Below, piece after piece: positions 14,720-22,897 of a stretch of 64,000 bases of DNA (position 1 is the stretch's first letter; each line of letters opens with the position of its first letter). The stretch lies in NCBI GenBank assembly GCA_002723155.1, contig PBNO01000003.1, positions 43,937 to 107,936 of the forward strand. Direction: 5' to 3'. The DNA is from Ponticaulis sp. (GTDB lineage: Bacteria > Pseudomonadota > Alphaproteobacteria > Caulobacterales > Hyphomonadaceae). Below the pieces are notes generated by a model. That model saw only the letters and a program-made list of their open reading frames with translations. It made no database searches and was not told the origin of the DNA. The translations under genes were made by a program, and so were the position numbers.

Positions 14720-15916
14720 CTAAGACACCGCCATCTTCAGCAGCTTGATGGCGTCGAAGTTCTGGATGCCGCCGCCCACACGCTTCGTCGTATAGAAGAG
14801 GACATAAGGCTTGGCCGAATACGGATCACGAAGCACGCGCGCGCCCTGACGGTCCACGATAAGATAGCCCTTACGGAAATCACCAAAGGCAATCGGCGTT
14901 GCATCCGCAGCCATGTCCGGCATGTCCTCAATCTCGGTGATCGGGAAGCCGAGCAGGCTCGCCGCTTCACCGCCCATGCCCGGCGCGAAGATATAACGAC
15001 CATCGCTGTCTTTGACCTTACGCAGCGCAGACAGAGTACGCCGGTTCATGACGAAACGCGCATTCGCCCGAAGGCCCGGTTTGACCGCATAGATGAGGTC
15101 GAGAAGTTTCTCGACTTCCATATTCGTCGCGAAGTCGCCTGCGGCACCGGACGCGATATAGCCAAGCTGGTTCCAGGCATGGCTCGCATCAGCAACCTGC
15201 GTATAGTTGAGGAAGCCCTTGGGCTGGTTCGTCCCCGTGCCTGTGATGAAGGCGGCATTTTCCTGCGCAGAGAATGCGTCCTGAACTTCATCCGCCAGCC
15301 ACTCATCTACATCGACAAAGGCGTCATCGAGCAGCGCCTGCGTGGCTGCGGGCATGGCATAGAGTTCAGCAGCTGGAAAGTCGAGCAGCGACAGCGTCGG
15401 CGCTGCCGTTTCACTGCGTGCACCTTCTTCTGCAGCCCATGCCGCGCTCGCGCCAAGACTGACAGGCTTGCGGAACGTGCCTGCACTCGTCTGGCGGACC
15501 GTTGCGATCTGACGCATCGGGCTCGCCGCAAGAAGTCGCGCTTCAATCAGACGATCAAGCTGCGGCGGCGCGAGATACCCGCCTTCGCTCTCTGTGCCTG
15601 AATTGAGAGACTTCAAATCAAGGCGAGACACGCCTCGCTCATCACCCGAGCGCAAATAGTCACTCCAGCCCTGAGGCACAGATTGGGCCTCCTCATCCAC
15701 GACCGGCGCAGATGCTTTCATCGCGATCCGGTCGAGGGCGGATTTCGTTTCACTGAGCGATTTGTCGATGCGGCTCACTTTTTCATCGAGCAACACATCA
15801 GCCGTTTTAGCCTCCATTGCCGAAAGGCGCTGGTCATTCGCCACTTTAAAGGCTTCGAATTCGGCCAGCAGCTGCGCTTCCAGAGCAGACGTGTCCGGGG
15901 ATTGTTCGGTTTCCAT
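14720..15916 (-). CDS. GTA major capsid protein, HK97 fold (g5)
   Basis: 398 residues from the ATG at 15916, which has a strong AAGGAGATCC ribosome site; an upstream in-frame ATG is less likely. The first 100 residues are a charged coiled-coil scaffolding (delta) region, followed by an HK97-type capsid domain (GGYLAPPQL, RQIATVRQTSAGTFRKP, VMNRRTLSALRKVKD, GFPITEIEDMPD). The g4 protease should remove the delta region during head maturation. The strong ribosome site and isolated position fit the need for hundreds of copies per head. Confidence 0.95.
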   Translation of the reverse strand: METEQSPDTSALEAQLLAEFEAFKVANDQRLSAMEAKTADVLLDEKVSRIDKSLSETKSALDRIAMKASAPVVDEEAQSVPQGWSDYLRSGDERGVSRLDLKSLNSGTESEGGYLAPPQLDRLIEARLLAASPMRQIATVRQTSAGTFRKPVSLGASAAWAAEEGARSETAAPTLSLLDFPAAELYAMPAATQALLDDAFVDVDEWLADEVQDAFSAQENAAFITGTGTNQPKGFLNYTQVADASHAWNQLGYIASGAAGDFATNMEVEKLLDLIYAVKPGLRANARFVMNRRTLSALRKVKDSDGRYIFAPGMGGEAASLLGFPITEIEDMPDMAADATPIAFGDFRKGYLIVDRQGARVLRDPYSAKPYVLFYTTKRVGGGIQNFDAIKLLKMAVS

Positions 15917-15964
15917 ATGGATCTCCTTTTTTTGTAGTTGCTCGAAAGGCGACGCCACGCGCCT

Positions 15965-16357
15965 CTAAACCGCGTGAAATCTGGCGTTCTTTGCCATCGG
16001 ATTTGCGACGAGTGAGACTTCGACAAGATCGACTTCGATGAGGTCACGGCCACCATCGGGCCGCATGCGCCACCGCCGTGGCCGAAAGCCAATTGAGAGC
16101 CCGTTCAAGCCGGACTTCAGCTGGCCGAGCGCCAGTTTCCCGAAAGGTTTCTCACCATTAATAAGCCCGCGCACTTCAAGGCCGCGCCCTGTCTCGCGAA
16201 AGCTCGTCCACTCGCCTGCGACTGCGCCGGAACGGTGTCGCCACAGCATGGGCACGGCCCGCTGCCGCTTCAGGCTTTGCGCAAATGCGCCCGGCCGCAC
16301 ACGGTCTCCTGACTGGTCTTCTTCAAGGAAAACCGAGGCCAGCCCCTCAATCAGCAT
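15965..16357 (-). CDS. GTA prohead protease, HK97 S78 family (g4)
   Basis: 130 residues from the ATG at 16357, which overlaps the portal gene end by 11 bases. The catalytic set of the HK97 prohead protease is visible: His41 (MLWRHRSG), Ser88 (GLNGLSIGF) and Glu113 (DLVEVSLV). It matures the capsid precursor inside the procapsid. The length is short but normal for GTA g4. Confidence 0.92.
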   Translation of the reverse strand: MLIEGLASVFLEEDQSGDRVRPGAFAQSLKRQRAVPMLWRHRSGAVAGEWTSFRETGRGLEVRGLINGEKPFGKLALGQLKSGLNGLSIGFRPRRWRMRPDGGRDLIEVDLVEVSLVANPMAKNARFHAV

Positions 16358-17486
16358 GAGACGCCTCCCGGGGCTGCAGCCCTGCAATCTCGCGCTTCTC
16401 ATCAAGGCTCAGAAAATCTGCGCCATTCAGCCGGTTCCAGAGCGCTTCACGCTCAGGCGCCAGAGCTGGCACCGCATCCAGATCAGGCTTCAGGCGAACA
16501 CGGTCACGCGTGACGCCGGACATCCAGTCTTCAAGCGCGCGAGCCGTTCTCTGAACCAGCGGCAGGACTGTCTGCCGCCAGAAGGCGAGGTTCGCTTCGC
16601 GATAATTCGAATAGGTATTGTCGCCCGGAATGCCGAGCAGCATAGGCGGGACGCCGAAGGCAAGCGCGATCTCACGAGCCGCTTCCCGGCGGGCCTGAAT
16701 GAAGTCCATATCCGTAGGCGTCAGCCCCATCGGTTTCCAGTCGAGGCCGCCTTCCAGCAGCATAGGGCGACCAGCGTGCCTTGCGCCGCTATGGGCTTCT
16801 TCCAGCTGCTCTTTCAGACGCTGGAACTGATCGGGCGTAAGGTGTGCCCCGTCGCGTCCATAGATCAGCGCACCCGAAGGTCTTGCGGCATTGTCGATGA
16901 GCGCCTTGGCCCAGTTGGAGCCTGCATTATGGATTTCTACGGCGCGAGCGGCAGCTTCAAGCGGAGACATCGCCATAGCCCGCGCAGAAGGGTCCAACGC
17001 GCGCAGATGCAAAAGCGGCGACCAGCCGGAAGCGTCATTGCGTACGATACGTCGCCCGCCGCGCGTGCGGATGGAATACCCGCCGCCTTCTTTCAGTGGC
17101 TCCACTGCAGCGGGCGGCACACGCTGAATGCCAGCTACGCCGCCATCTGCGCCGCGCACCATTTCCAAAAAGCCGTTTCCGGAGACTTGCAGGTCACCAT
17201 ACACGGCCTCCAGAAGCGCCTGACCGGTTTCGCCAGCCTGCGGACGTTCGAGCAGCAAACGCAGATAAGCCGCGTCAACTTCGCAAAGCTCGCAATCCTC
17301 GCGCAGTGGCACGCTGGCGGCGGTTTCGGCCACCATCCGAATACAACGATAGCTGACCGGATTTTGCCTGAAACCCGCTTCGAGAAGCCGCGCGGGAGAT
17401 GTCGTCTCCCATTGCGCGTCAAGCACGCCAGACAGCGCAACAAGACTTTTTGTTTCCGTTTTGTTCTTTTGCTTATTCCAGAACAT
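16347..17486 (-). CDS. GTA portal protein (g3)
   Basis: 379 residues from the ATG at 17486; in-frame sequence further upstream lies inside the terminase gene and is spurious. HK97-type portal features are plain: ALSGVLDAQWETTSPARLLEAGFRQNPV at the start, the clip/wing region, and GVPPMLLGIPGDNTYSNYREANLAFW near residue 290, a portal hallmark. It forms the dodecameric DNA gate at the head vertex and anchors the terminase and connector. Confidence 0.94.
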   Translation of the reverse strand: MFWNKQKNKTETKSLVALSGVLDAQWETTSPARLLEAGFRQNPVSYRCIRMVAETAASVPLREDCELCEVDAAYLRLLLERPQAGETGQALLEAVYGDLQVSGNGFLEMVRGADGGVAGIQRVPPAAVEPLKEGGGYSIRTRGGRRIVRNDASGWSPLLHLRALDPSARAMAMSPLEAAARAVEIHNAGSNWAKALIDNAARPSGALIYGRDGAHLTPDQFQRLKEQLEEAHSGARHAGRPMLLEGGLDWKPMGLTPTDMDFIQARREAAREIALAFGVPPMLLGIPGDNTYSNYREANLAFWRQTVLPLVQRTARALEDWMSGVTRDRVRLKPDLDAVPALAPEREALWNRLNGADFLSLDEKREIAGLQPREASHAD

Positions 17487-17496
17487 TGCTTTGCCC

Positions 17497-18810
17497 TCAG
17501 ATACGGGAAATTCGCGGCGCGCCTCGCGCCAGACATAGATGGGTGACGCCGTGCACCAGCGCGTCGAGACGGTTCGGGCTGTCATTTGAAAACCCGAACC
17601 CGACCATCTCGTCTTCCAACTCCCTGAAGTCGCCGACATGATGGACACGGCCCGCGGTATAGAGCGCGGCGACGGGGCCAGCCCGCAACTTCTTGCCAAG
17701 CCTCGCATGGACCAGCTTCACGACGCGGCCTGTTCCGGTCTGCGCGATGACATCACGCACCAGCTCACCGCCCTGATTGCTCTCAGCCAGAATAGCGTCC
17801 GCATCAAAGGCTTCGGCCAGTTCCGCCACGCGCGGCGCCCACACGGTTGAAGGCATGCCCTGCATAGTGGCATCTGCCAGAACGAAAGCGTCATGCCCTG
17901 CCCGGCCGATGGCGATAATCCCGCAGGCATCAGAACCTTTGTGAGAGGTCACAGCCGGATCAACCGAGATGATGATCTCGTCCAGTTCCGGCACTGTATT
18001 CACACGGCTCGCATCAATCGTGGAGAACGCAAAGAGAGCGCCATCACGGTTCTCCACCAGCTCTCCGTCCAGCTCCTGCCGACCAAGTGTGCCACTGCCA
18101 TACTGCGCACGCATCGCCTCAACGAAGCCGGACGCCAGATTGGCAGCATTGAGCGCGCTTGCTCCACGCGTCACGACGCAGCTTTCATCAGCCAGCAGGC
18201 GCTTCACGATGGGCACGGGCTTCGGCGTCGTTGTTGCGACCAGCCGTGGCGTGTCACCAAGGCGTAAGCCGAATTGAAGCATGTCCCATGTCGCAGCTGC
18301 ATTATTCCAGGCGGCCACTTCGTCCACCCATGCGGCATCAAATTGAGGCCCACGCAGGCGTTTCGGTTCTTCAGCAGAGAACGCGTAGCCAACCGCGCCA
18401 TTCGGCCAGACAAGCCGGTGACGGGAGGCCTCATATTCCGGTCGGTCACCGTGTGCACCGATGGATGCCAGCCCGCTTTCGCCGGTAATCATCACCTCAC
18501 GCACATCATTCATGGTCGGCCCCACAAGCGCGATACGCTTTGCGCGACCTGCACGAATCTCGCCCGCCAGCCATTCAGCGCCAGCGCGCGTTTTGCCTGC
18601 CCCGCGCCCGCCCATAAAGAGCCAGCTTCGCCAACGCCCATGCGGCGGCAACTGGTCGCTGCGCGCCCAGAACACCCATAGACAGAGAATATCCGAAACC
18701 AGCTCATCAGGCAGACATGCCGCCCATTTCTTCCGGACGGATGGTCGCCGCGATGCGATCCAGTCGGCGCAGGAGTTCAGCTCGCGCAGCCTCGATATCC
18801 TCTTTGGCAT
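17497..18810 (-). CDS. GTA terminase large subunit (g2)
   Basis: 437 residues if begun at the ATG at 18810, which has GAAGGGG upstream but overlaps the g1 gene by 104 bases; a non-ATG start nearer 18700 is possible. The ATPase domain has Walker A GGRGAGKT (67-74) and a Walker B/acidic pair in AAWVDEVAAW; the C-terminal RNase H-like nuclease has IIISVDPAVTSHKGSDACG with the metal-binding Asp. It packages headfuls of host DNA into GTA capsids. All motor and nuclease motifs are intact. Confidence 0.93.
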   Translation of the reverse strand: MPKRISRLRELNSCADWIASRRPSVRKKWAACLPDELVSDILCLWVFWARSDQLPPHGRWRSWLFMGGRGAGKTRAGAEWLAGEIRAGRAKRIALVGPTMNDVREVMITGESGLASIGAHGDRPEYEASRHRLVWPNGAVGYAFSAEEPKRLRGPQFDAAWVDEVAAWNNAAATWDMLQFGLRLGDTPRLVATTTPKPVPIVKRLLADESCVVTRGASALNAANLASGFVEAMRAQYGSGTLGRQELDGELVENRDGALFAFSTIDASRVNTVPELDEIIISVDPAVTSHKGSDACGIIAIGRAGHDAFVLADATMQGMPSTVWAPRVAELAEAFDADAILAESNQGGELVRDVIAQTGTGRVVKLVHARLGKKLRAGPVAALYTAGRVHHVGDFRELEDEMVGFGFSNDSPNRLDALVHGVTHLCLARGAPRISRI

Positions 18811-19030
18811 AGAATACCCCTTCGCGCGTTTCGGTTTTACGGGACTCCTCAAGTTTGACCTGCGCCTCTACAGCGCGGATCAGTTGCAATGTCGCCTTGC
18901 CGAGAGCTTCGGCGCCTTTGATATCGCCAGTTTCGAGCAGGCTCTGAGCCTCGATAATCTGCTCACGCAGGCGGCCGGTCATGGCCGCGAGGTCATCAGG
19001 GTTCGAAGAAGTTTTGTGTGTGTTCGTCAT
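18707..19030 (-). CDS. GTA small terminase-like protein (g1)
   Basis: The 107-residue, highly charged helical protein has a long predicted coiled coil (residues about 14-65, MTGRLREQIIEAQSLLETGD onward) and a second helix pair to 95. It precedes the large terminase, the position of g1, recently recognised as the GTA small terminase. No clear DNA-binding helix-turn-helix is visible, which matches the weak sequence specificity of GTA packaging. No strong ribosome site precedes its ATG. A TATAAT lies 35 bases upstream. Confidence 0.75.
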   Translation of the reverse strand: MTNTHKTSSNPDDLAAMTGRLREQIIEAQSLLETGDIKGAEALGKATLQLIRAVEAQVKLEESRKTETREGVFYAKEDIEAARAELLRRLDRIAATIRPEEMGGMSA

Positions 19031-19064
19031 GAGGGAGACTATACGCTCAGCTCATTGAGGTAGG

Positions 19065-19070
19065 ATTATA
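19065..19070 (-). promoter_or_regulatory. Candidate -10 element of the GTA cluster
   Basis: On the minus strand the sequence is exactly TATAAT, embedded in AGGA-ATATAA-TCCT, and is flanked by GAGG/CCTC arms, giving a small palindromic region between the divergent g1 and lipoprotein genes. No good -35 hexamer is seen at normal spacing, which suggests activator dependence (GTA clusters are activated by GafA-type proteins in Rhodobacter). Assignment is tentative. Confidence 0.4.
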
Positions 19071-19144
19071 TTCCTCTATTTTCTAATATGCTTGAGTTTG
19101 ACGGCGAACATGGCGAGGACAAAGCAACAAGCGGAGGTCTTATC

Positions 19145-19438
19145 ATGCGCAAACTTCTGGCTCTGACGCTCTCAACCGGTCTGCTGGCTGGATGTGAGCT
19201 ACCGTTCCCGCAAGCTTGTAAGTACGACACATCGATTGTCTCCGGCACTGTGACCGAAGTCGCGGAATGGCACATCATCGTCGAAAACGATGTGGAGACG
19301 TTTCAGGTCGACTATTACGACCTCGGCCGCGAGATGACCGTCGGTGAAACGGTGACATTTGAGCGCGGCCTCATTACGCAAGGCACTTGCGTGCCAGTCT
19401 ATTATACTGAAGTCACACCGGACGCCGCGGGCGACTAG
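19145..19438 (+). CDS. Small lipoprotein of unknown function
   Basis: 97 residues from the ATG at 19145, with a textbook lipobox (MRKLLALTLSTGLLAGC). The mature part is short, acidic and has a second and third Cys (QACKYD, GTCVPV) plus strand-like segments (GTVTEVAEWHIIVENDV). An upstream in-frame ATG at 19088 would remove the signal from the N-terminus and is unlikely. No family recognised. Its stop is 3 bases from the convergent PhoX-type gene. Confidence 0.75.
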   Translation: MRKLLALTLSTGLLAGCELPFPQACKYDTSIVSGTVTEVAEWHIIVENDVETFQVDYYDLGREMTVGETVTFERGLITQGTCVPVYYTEVTPDAAGD

Positions 19439-19441
19439 ACC

Positions 19442-20839
19442 TCAGGCACGCACCAGACGCGCCCATGGCCCTGTAATCGCAAAAGTTACATGCGGGCCCT
19501 GCGCGTTCACGAACAAAGTTTCGCCGTCGGGTGAGAAACAGGCCCCTGCGAACTCTCCCTTGTCGGCATGCGCATTGCGGCAGATCGAATAGACGCGTCC
19601 GTCCGGCGTTACGCCGCGTACAAAATTGTCTTCAGGGCTGTCTTCGCAAATGACCAGATCACCCCAGGGTGCGCTGACAATGTTGTCACACATATCCATC
19701 ACGCCTGCCGACTGGCTTTCATAGTGCAGCACCAACCGGCCCGGAGCTTCAGCCTCCTGCGCCGTACCTTCGAACTGGCCTGGAATATACTTCCAGATCT
19801 GTCCATAACGATTGTATCCGCCTGACGTGCAGGCAAAGAAGATTGAATCGCCTGTGCGTTCGACGGCGAAACACATGCCCTCACCACGTGCGAAATAGGC
19901 AGCCCCGGCTGCGTGTCCACGCTGGGCGATATCATTGTTCGGGTTCAGAACGTCATCTATGTCCAGCCATTCCACATCCCAGCTGTTTCCTACCGGAAAA
20001 GCATTCGCATCGCGCCAGTTTCGCGTATCCGCCTGCGGCTGCCCTTTAATGGCGAGCACTTGCAATCGACCACCACGCGCCAGTTCACCCGGCACATCCG
20101 GAATAAAGCGATAAATGAGGGATTCCCCTTCATCCTCGGTCTGATAGACGATACCTGTACGCGGGTCCGTTGCCGTCGCCTCGTGATTAAAACGCCCCAT
20201 AGCCGTCAGCGCGACGGGCGTCGCCAGCCCCTCTGCTCTGGCCGGCACTTCGAAAACAAATCCGTGATCCTTGCTGGCATTGCGGCCTGCGGTTTCCAGC
20301 GTCTCTTCACATGTGAGCCAGCTGCCCCATGGCGTCATGCCGCCGGAACAATTGCGCACCGTTCCAGACAGCGAAAGATGGGAGCGCTCAACCTCGCCCG
20401 TGCGAAGATTGTAGAGCAGTGTCGTCGTACCGCCCGGCAGGGGCATTCCATCTCGGCCTATGTCATAGCTCGCCGCCATAACATGCTCGCCAACGGTCTC
20501 TCGACCGGCAAATGGGCCGACATGAGCTTCGTCAGGATCAAGCTCGTGATTGCGCACAAGAAGGCACCGGTCAGGATCATCCTCCACCGCAAAACAGGCC
20601 ATGCCATCATGCGATGCAGGCACGCGAAGCCCGTCAGACATGACCTCACCCGCGGGGGAGATCACGCGGTAGCTAAATCCCGGTGGCAGATCGAGCATGC
20701 CGTTCGGATCAGCCACGAGGCCGGTATCAGGCGCATCGGCCTCACGCGCGGATGTACACCCCGCCAGCAGAGGGAAAGCAGAGCTCGCAACGCCGAGCGA
20801 CATGGCATTACGGAAAAACTGACGACGGGTTGCGCGCAT
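19442..20839 (-). CDS. PhoX-family (DUF839) exported phosphatase, Tat substrate
   Basis: A 465-residue protein with a twin-arginine signal (TRRQFFRN) followed by a lipobox-like LLAGC. It shows the DUF839/PhoX pattern: NCSGGMTPWGSWLTCEE (metal-binding Glu region), MGRFNHEATA and, near the C-terminus, NIVSAPWGDLVICED. PhoX enzymes are Ca/Fe-dependent alkaline phosphatases of the periplasm or cell surface that release phosphate from esters. Export in folded form by Tat fits the metal cofactor. No Pho box is evident upstream, so phosphate control is not supported by what I see. Divergent from metY. Confidence 0.88.
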   Translation of the reverse strand: MRATRRQFFRNAMSLGVASSAFPLLAGCTSAREADAPDTGLVADPNGMLDLPPGFSYRVISPAGEVMSDGLRVPASHDGMACFAVEDDPDRCLLVRNHELDPDEAHVGPFAGRETVGEHVMAASYDIGRDGMPLPGGTTTLLYNLRTGEVERSHLSLSGTVRNCSGGMTPWGSWLTCEETLETAGRNASKDHGFVFEVPARAEGLATPVALTAMGRFNHEATATDPRTGIVYQTEDEGESLIYRFIPDVPGELARGGRLQVLAIKGQPQADTRNWRDANAFPVGNSWDVEWLDIDDVLNPNNDIAQRGHAAGAAYFARGEGMCFAVERTGDSIFFACTSGGYNRYGQIWKYIPGQFEGTAQEAEAPGRLVLHYESQSAGVMDMCDNIVSAPWGDLVICEDSPEDNFVRGVTPDGRVYSICRNAHADKGEFAGACFSPDGETLFVNAQGPHVTFAITGPWARLVRA

Positions 20840-20882
20840 GGTCTCGCTCCGAAAAACTATAACGTCTTCGCGCTGGATAACG

Positions 20883-20973
20883 ATGCAATGTGACGTCCTT
20901 ACGACGCTCGCATTTCATTGCATACGCAGCCTCACTCGCGTACATCGCTCTCGGGAATTATAATGAGGGAGCG
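20883..20973 (+). promoter_or_regulatory. Structured leader upstream of metY
   Basis: Three stems lie in tandem before the metY start: ATGCAATG (20883-20890) with CATTGCAT (20916-20923); TACGC (20923-20927) with GCGTA (20938-20942); and CGCTCTC (20946-20952) with GAGGGAGCG (20965-20973 region), which buries the ribosome site. The first could instead be an operator. It does not match the SAM-II consensus I know. Confidence 0.45.
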
Positions 20974-20977
20974 CGAC

Positions 20978-22255
20978 ATGAGCGATAAACCGCACGGCTT
21001 TGATACACGGCAAATCCACGCAGGCACGATGCCAGATCCTGCGACAGGTGCGCGTCAGGTACCGATCTACCAAACGACAGCTTACCAGTTCCGTGATGCT
21101 GATCACGCAGCCGCGCTATTTAACCTGCAGGAAGTTGGTTACATCTATTCGCGCCTGACAAACCCGACAGTTGGTGCGCTGCAGGCGCGTGTCGCGGAAC
21201 TTGAAGGCGGCGCTGGCGCTGTCTGCTGTTCCTCAGGTCACGCAGCACAGATCATGTCGCTGTTTCCGCTCATGATGCCGGGCTGCAATATCGTCGCGTC
21301 TACACGCCTTTATGGCGGCACGCTCACCCAGTTCACACAGACGTTCAAACGCTTTGGCTGGTCTGCAACGCTGGTCGACTTTGACGATCTGGATGCCGTT
21401 CGCGACGCAATTGACGACAACACACGCGCCATCTTCTGTGAGACGATCGCCAATCCGGGTGGCTACATCACAGACCTGCCGGCCGTCGCGAAGATTGCAG
21501 ACAATGCAGGCATTCCGCTCATTGTCGATAACACCACAGCCACGCCATATCTGTGCAACCCGATTGAACATGGTGCGACGCTGGTGGTTCACTCGCTGAC
21601 CAAATACATGACGGGCAACGGCACGGTCACAGGCGGCGCCGTCGTCGATAGCGGTAAGTTTGACTGGTCAGCTTCGGATAAATTCCCGAGCCTTTCACAG
21701 CCGGAACCAGCCTATCATGGCCTGAACTTCCATGAGGTGTTCGGCCCTGCCGCCTTCACCTTCCACGGCATTGCAATTGGTCTTCGCGACCTCGGCATGA
21801 CGATGAACCCGCAAGGCGCACACTACACGCTTATGGGTATCGAGACGCTGTCGCTGCGCATGCAGAAGCACGTCGCCAACGCCCAGAAGGTTGCAGAATG
21901 GCTGGCAGAAGACCCGCGCATTGCAGAGGTTACGTATCCGGGGCTCAAATCCTCGCCATACCATGACCGTATCGCGAAAGTCGTACCGAAAGGTCCGGGC
22001 GCGCTCTTTACGATCCGCCTCAAGGGTGGCTATGAGGCCTGCACGAAGACGGTTTCAGAAATGAAGCTGTTCAGCCATGTTGCAAACCTTGGCGACGCAC
22101 GATCGCTGGTCATTCACCCGGCCTCGACAACACACCGTCAGCTTTCCGAAGCTGAACAGATCAAAGCTGGCGCTGCGCCAGACATTCTCCGCCTGTCTAT
22201 CGGCATTGAAGACGCCGACGACATTATCGCAGACCTCAATCAGGCACTGGTATAA
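20978..22255 (+). CDS. metY: O-acetylhomoserine sulfhydrylase (MetY)
   Basis: 425 residues from the ATG at 20978 (GAGGGAG ribosome site 7 bases upstream); in-frame sequence upstream overlaps the leader. It is a Cys/Met metabolism PLP enzyme: CCSSGHAAQI, STRLYGGTLTQF, VDNTTATPYLCNP and the PLP lysine Lys209 in VHSLTKYMTGNG. The insertion after the PLP site and the total length are those of MetY rather than MetB/MetC. It makes homocysteine from O-acetylhomoserine and sulfide. The ACT-domain gene follows 2 bases later and is surely cotranscribed. Confidence 0.93.
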   Translation: MSDKPHGFDTRQIHAGTMPDPATGARQVPIYQTTAYQFRDADHAAALFNLQEVGYIYSRLTNPTVGALQARVAELEGGAGAVCCSSGHAAQIMSLFPLMMPGCNIVASTRLYGGTLTQFTQTFKRFGWSATLVDFDDLDAVRDAIDDNTRAIFCETIANPGGYITDLPAVAKIADNAGIPLIVDNTTATPYLCNPIEHGATLVVHSLTKYMTGNGTVTGGAVVDSGKFDWSASDKFPSLSQPEPAYHGLNFHEVFGPAAFTFHGIAIGLRDLGMTMNPQGAHYTLMGIETLSLRMQKHVANAQKVAEWLAEDPRIAEVTYPGLKSSPYHDRIAKVVPKGPGALFTIRLKGGYEACTKTVSEMKLFSHVANLGDARSLVIHPASTTHRQLSEAEQIKAGAAPDILRLSIGIEDADDIIADLNQALV

Positions 22256-22257
22256 AC

Positions 22258-22668
22258 ATGACGAAACCTGTCAGCGCACTCGAAGATATGCTGTCCGAAA
22301 TGACCCCTGTTCTGCAGAAGGGGACTTACATTTTCTGCACCACAGATGATGAAGACAAATATTCGGCCTGCGCTGACAAGGCGATCGCCATCTTTGCTGA
22401 ACCGGAAGGCGCTTCTCTGATCCTTCCGGTGATGGCTGCCGGCCTGATGGGCTTTGATACGTCCGCGCCAATGCGCTGCATCTCTCTGATGGTGAACTCG
22501 TCTCTAACGGGCGTGGGCCTCACGGCAGCCGTCGCAACGGCCCTCGCCGATGAGGGTATCGCCTGCAATGTGGTGGCGGCATTCCACCATGATCATGTCT
22601 TCATTCCGGAGCCGGATGCAGAACGTGCCTTGTCAGTTCTCGAAGAGCTTTCAGGCGCAGACCAGTAA
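22258..22668 (+). CDS. ACT-domain protein (ACT_3 type)
   Basis: A 136-residue protein with a tandem ACT-like fold (GTYIFCTTDDED, CISLMVNSSLTGVGLTAAVATAL, NVVAAFHHDHVFIP), similar to the ACT_3 family of small free-standing proteins. ACT domains bind amino acids and often give feedback control. Its tight linkage to metY suggests it senses a sulfur or branched-chain amino acid, which is inference. The stop codon overlaps the T-run of a terminator acting on the opposite strand. Confidence 0.85.
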   Translation: MTKPVSALEDMLSEMTPVLQKGTYIFCTTDDEDKYSACADKAIAIFAEPEGASLILPVMAAGLMGFDTSAPMRCISLMVNSSLTGVGLTAAVATALADEGIACNVVAAFHHDHVFIPEPDAERALSVLEELSGADQ

Positions 22669-22795
22669 AAAAACGAGCGGGCAGAGCTCTCACTCCACCC
22701 ACTCGGTCGGGGGTAGTCTGGGCGATTGACCGTGAAGGGGTCGGCGTGCGGCTTGGGCAAACTGCACCTCCAGACCGGCCTTCACGGTACATGTC
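22666..22795 (-). ncRNA. Candidate small RNA with long 5' hairpin and intrinsic terminator
   Basis: On the minus strand a long imperfect hairpin (outer arms 22729-22738 and 22779-22788, perfect 10 bp, with inner GGTC/GACC and GTGC/GCAC pairs) is followed by a short single strand and a terminator (arms 22698-22705 and 22674-22681, then seven T). In the terminator one pair is U-G on the minus strand but C-A on the plus strand, so the stem is better as minus-strand RNA. No minus-strand gene lies between it and the LuxR-type start at 23017, so a short independent transcript is the simplest reading. The 5' end is not fixed. Confidence 0.55.
22667..22705 (-). terminator. Intrinsic terminator on the minus strand
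   Basis: CGAGTGGG pairs with CCCGCTCG (8 bp, one U-G) across a 16-base loop, followed by TTTTTTT when read on the minus strand. It abuts the ACT gene stop and would end a minus-strand transcript converging on the metY operon. Confidence 0.65.
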
Positions 22796-22897
22796 TACGC
22801 GTGCGTCCCCGTGCAGCGATGACAATGCGGAAAACTATGATCGTTTCTGCAGGATCAGTGTTAGCTGCAAACAATACGTATTACCTCGGAGTTTTTG

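Larger units (their letters stand above)
6434..19030 (-). other. Gene transfer agent (RcGTA-type) structural cluster
   Basis: Fourteen minus-strand genes run from a small terminase-like gene (g1) to the large tail-tip protein (g15) in the order known from the Rhodobacter capsulatus GTA: terminase, portal, protease, capsid, adaptor, tail terminator, tail tube, tail chaperones, tape measure, distal tail, hub, peptidase, tip. Most neighbours overlap by 4-11 bases or are very close. No integrase, repressor, replication or lysis gene is present, and the codon style matches flanking genes, which fits a domesticated GTA rather than an active prophage. A g7 homologue is absent between g6 and g8. Confidence 0.93.

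Noticed and set aside
6434-19030. Active prophage
   Set aside because: No integrase, repressor, replication, lysis or attachment sites, and gene content and order are those of a GTA.
20860-20977. SAM-II riboswitch upstream of metY
   Set aside because: The stems do not form the SAM-II pseudoknot and the conserved bases I know are missing; kept only as an unassigned structured leader.
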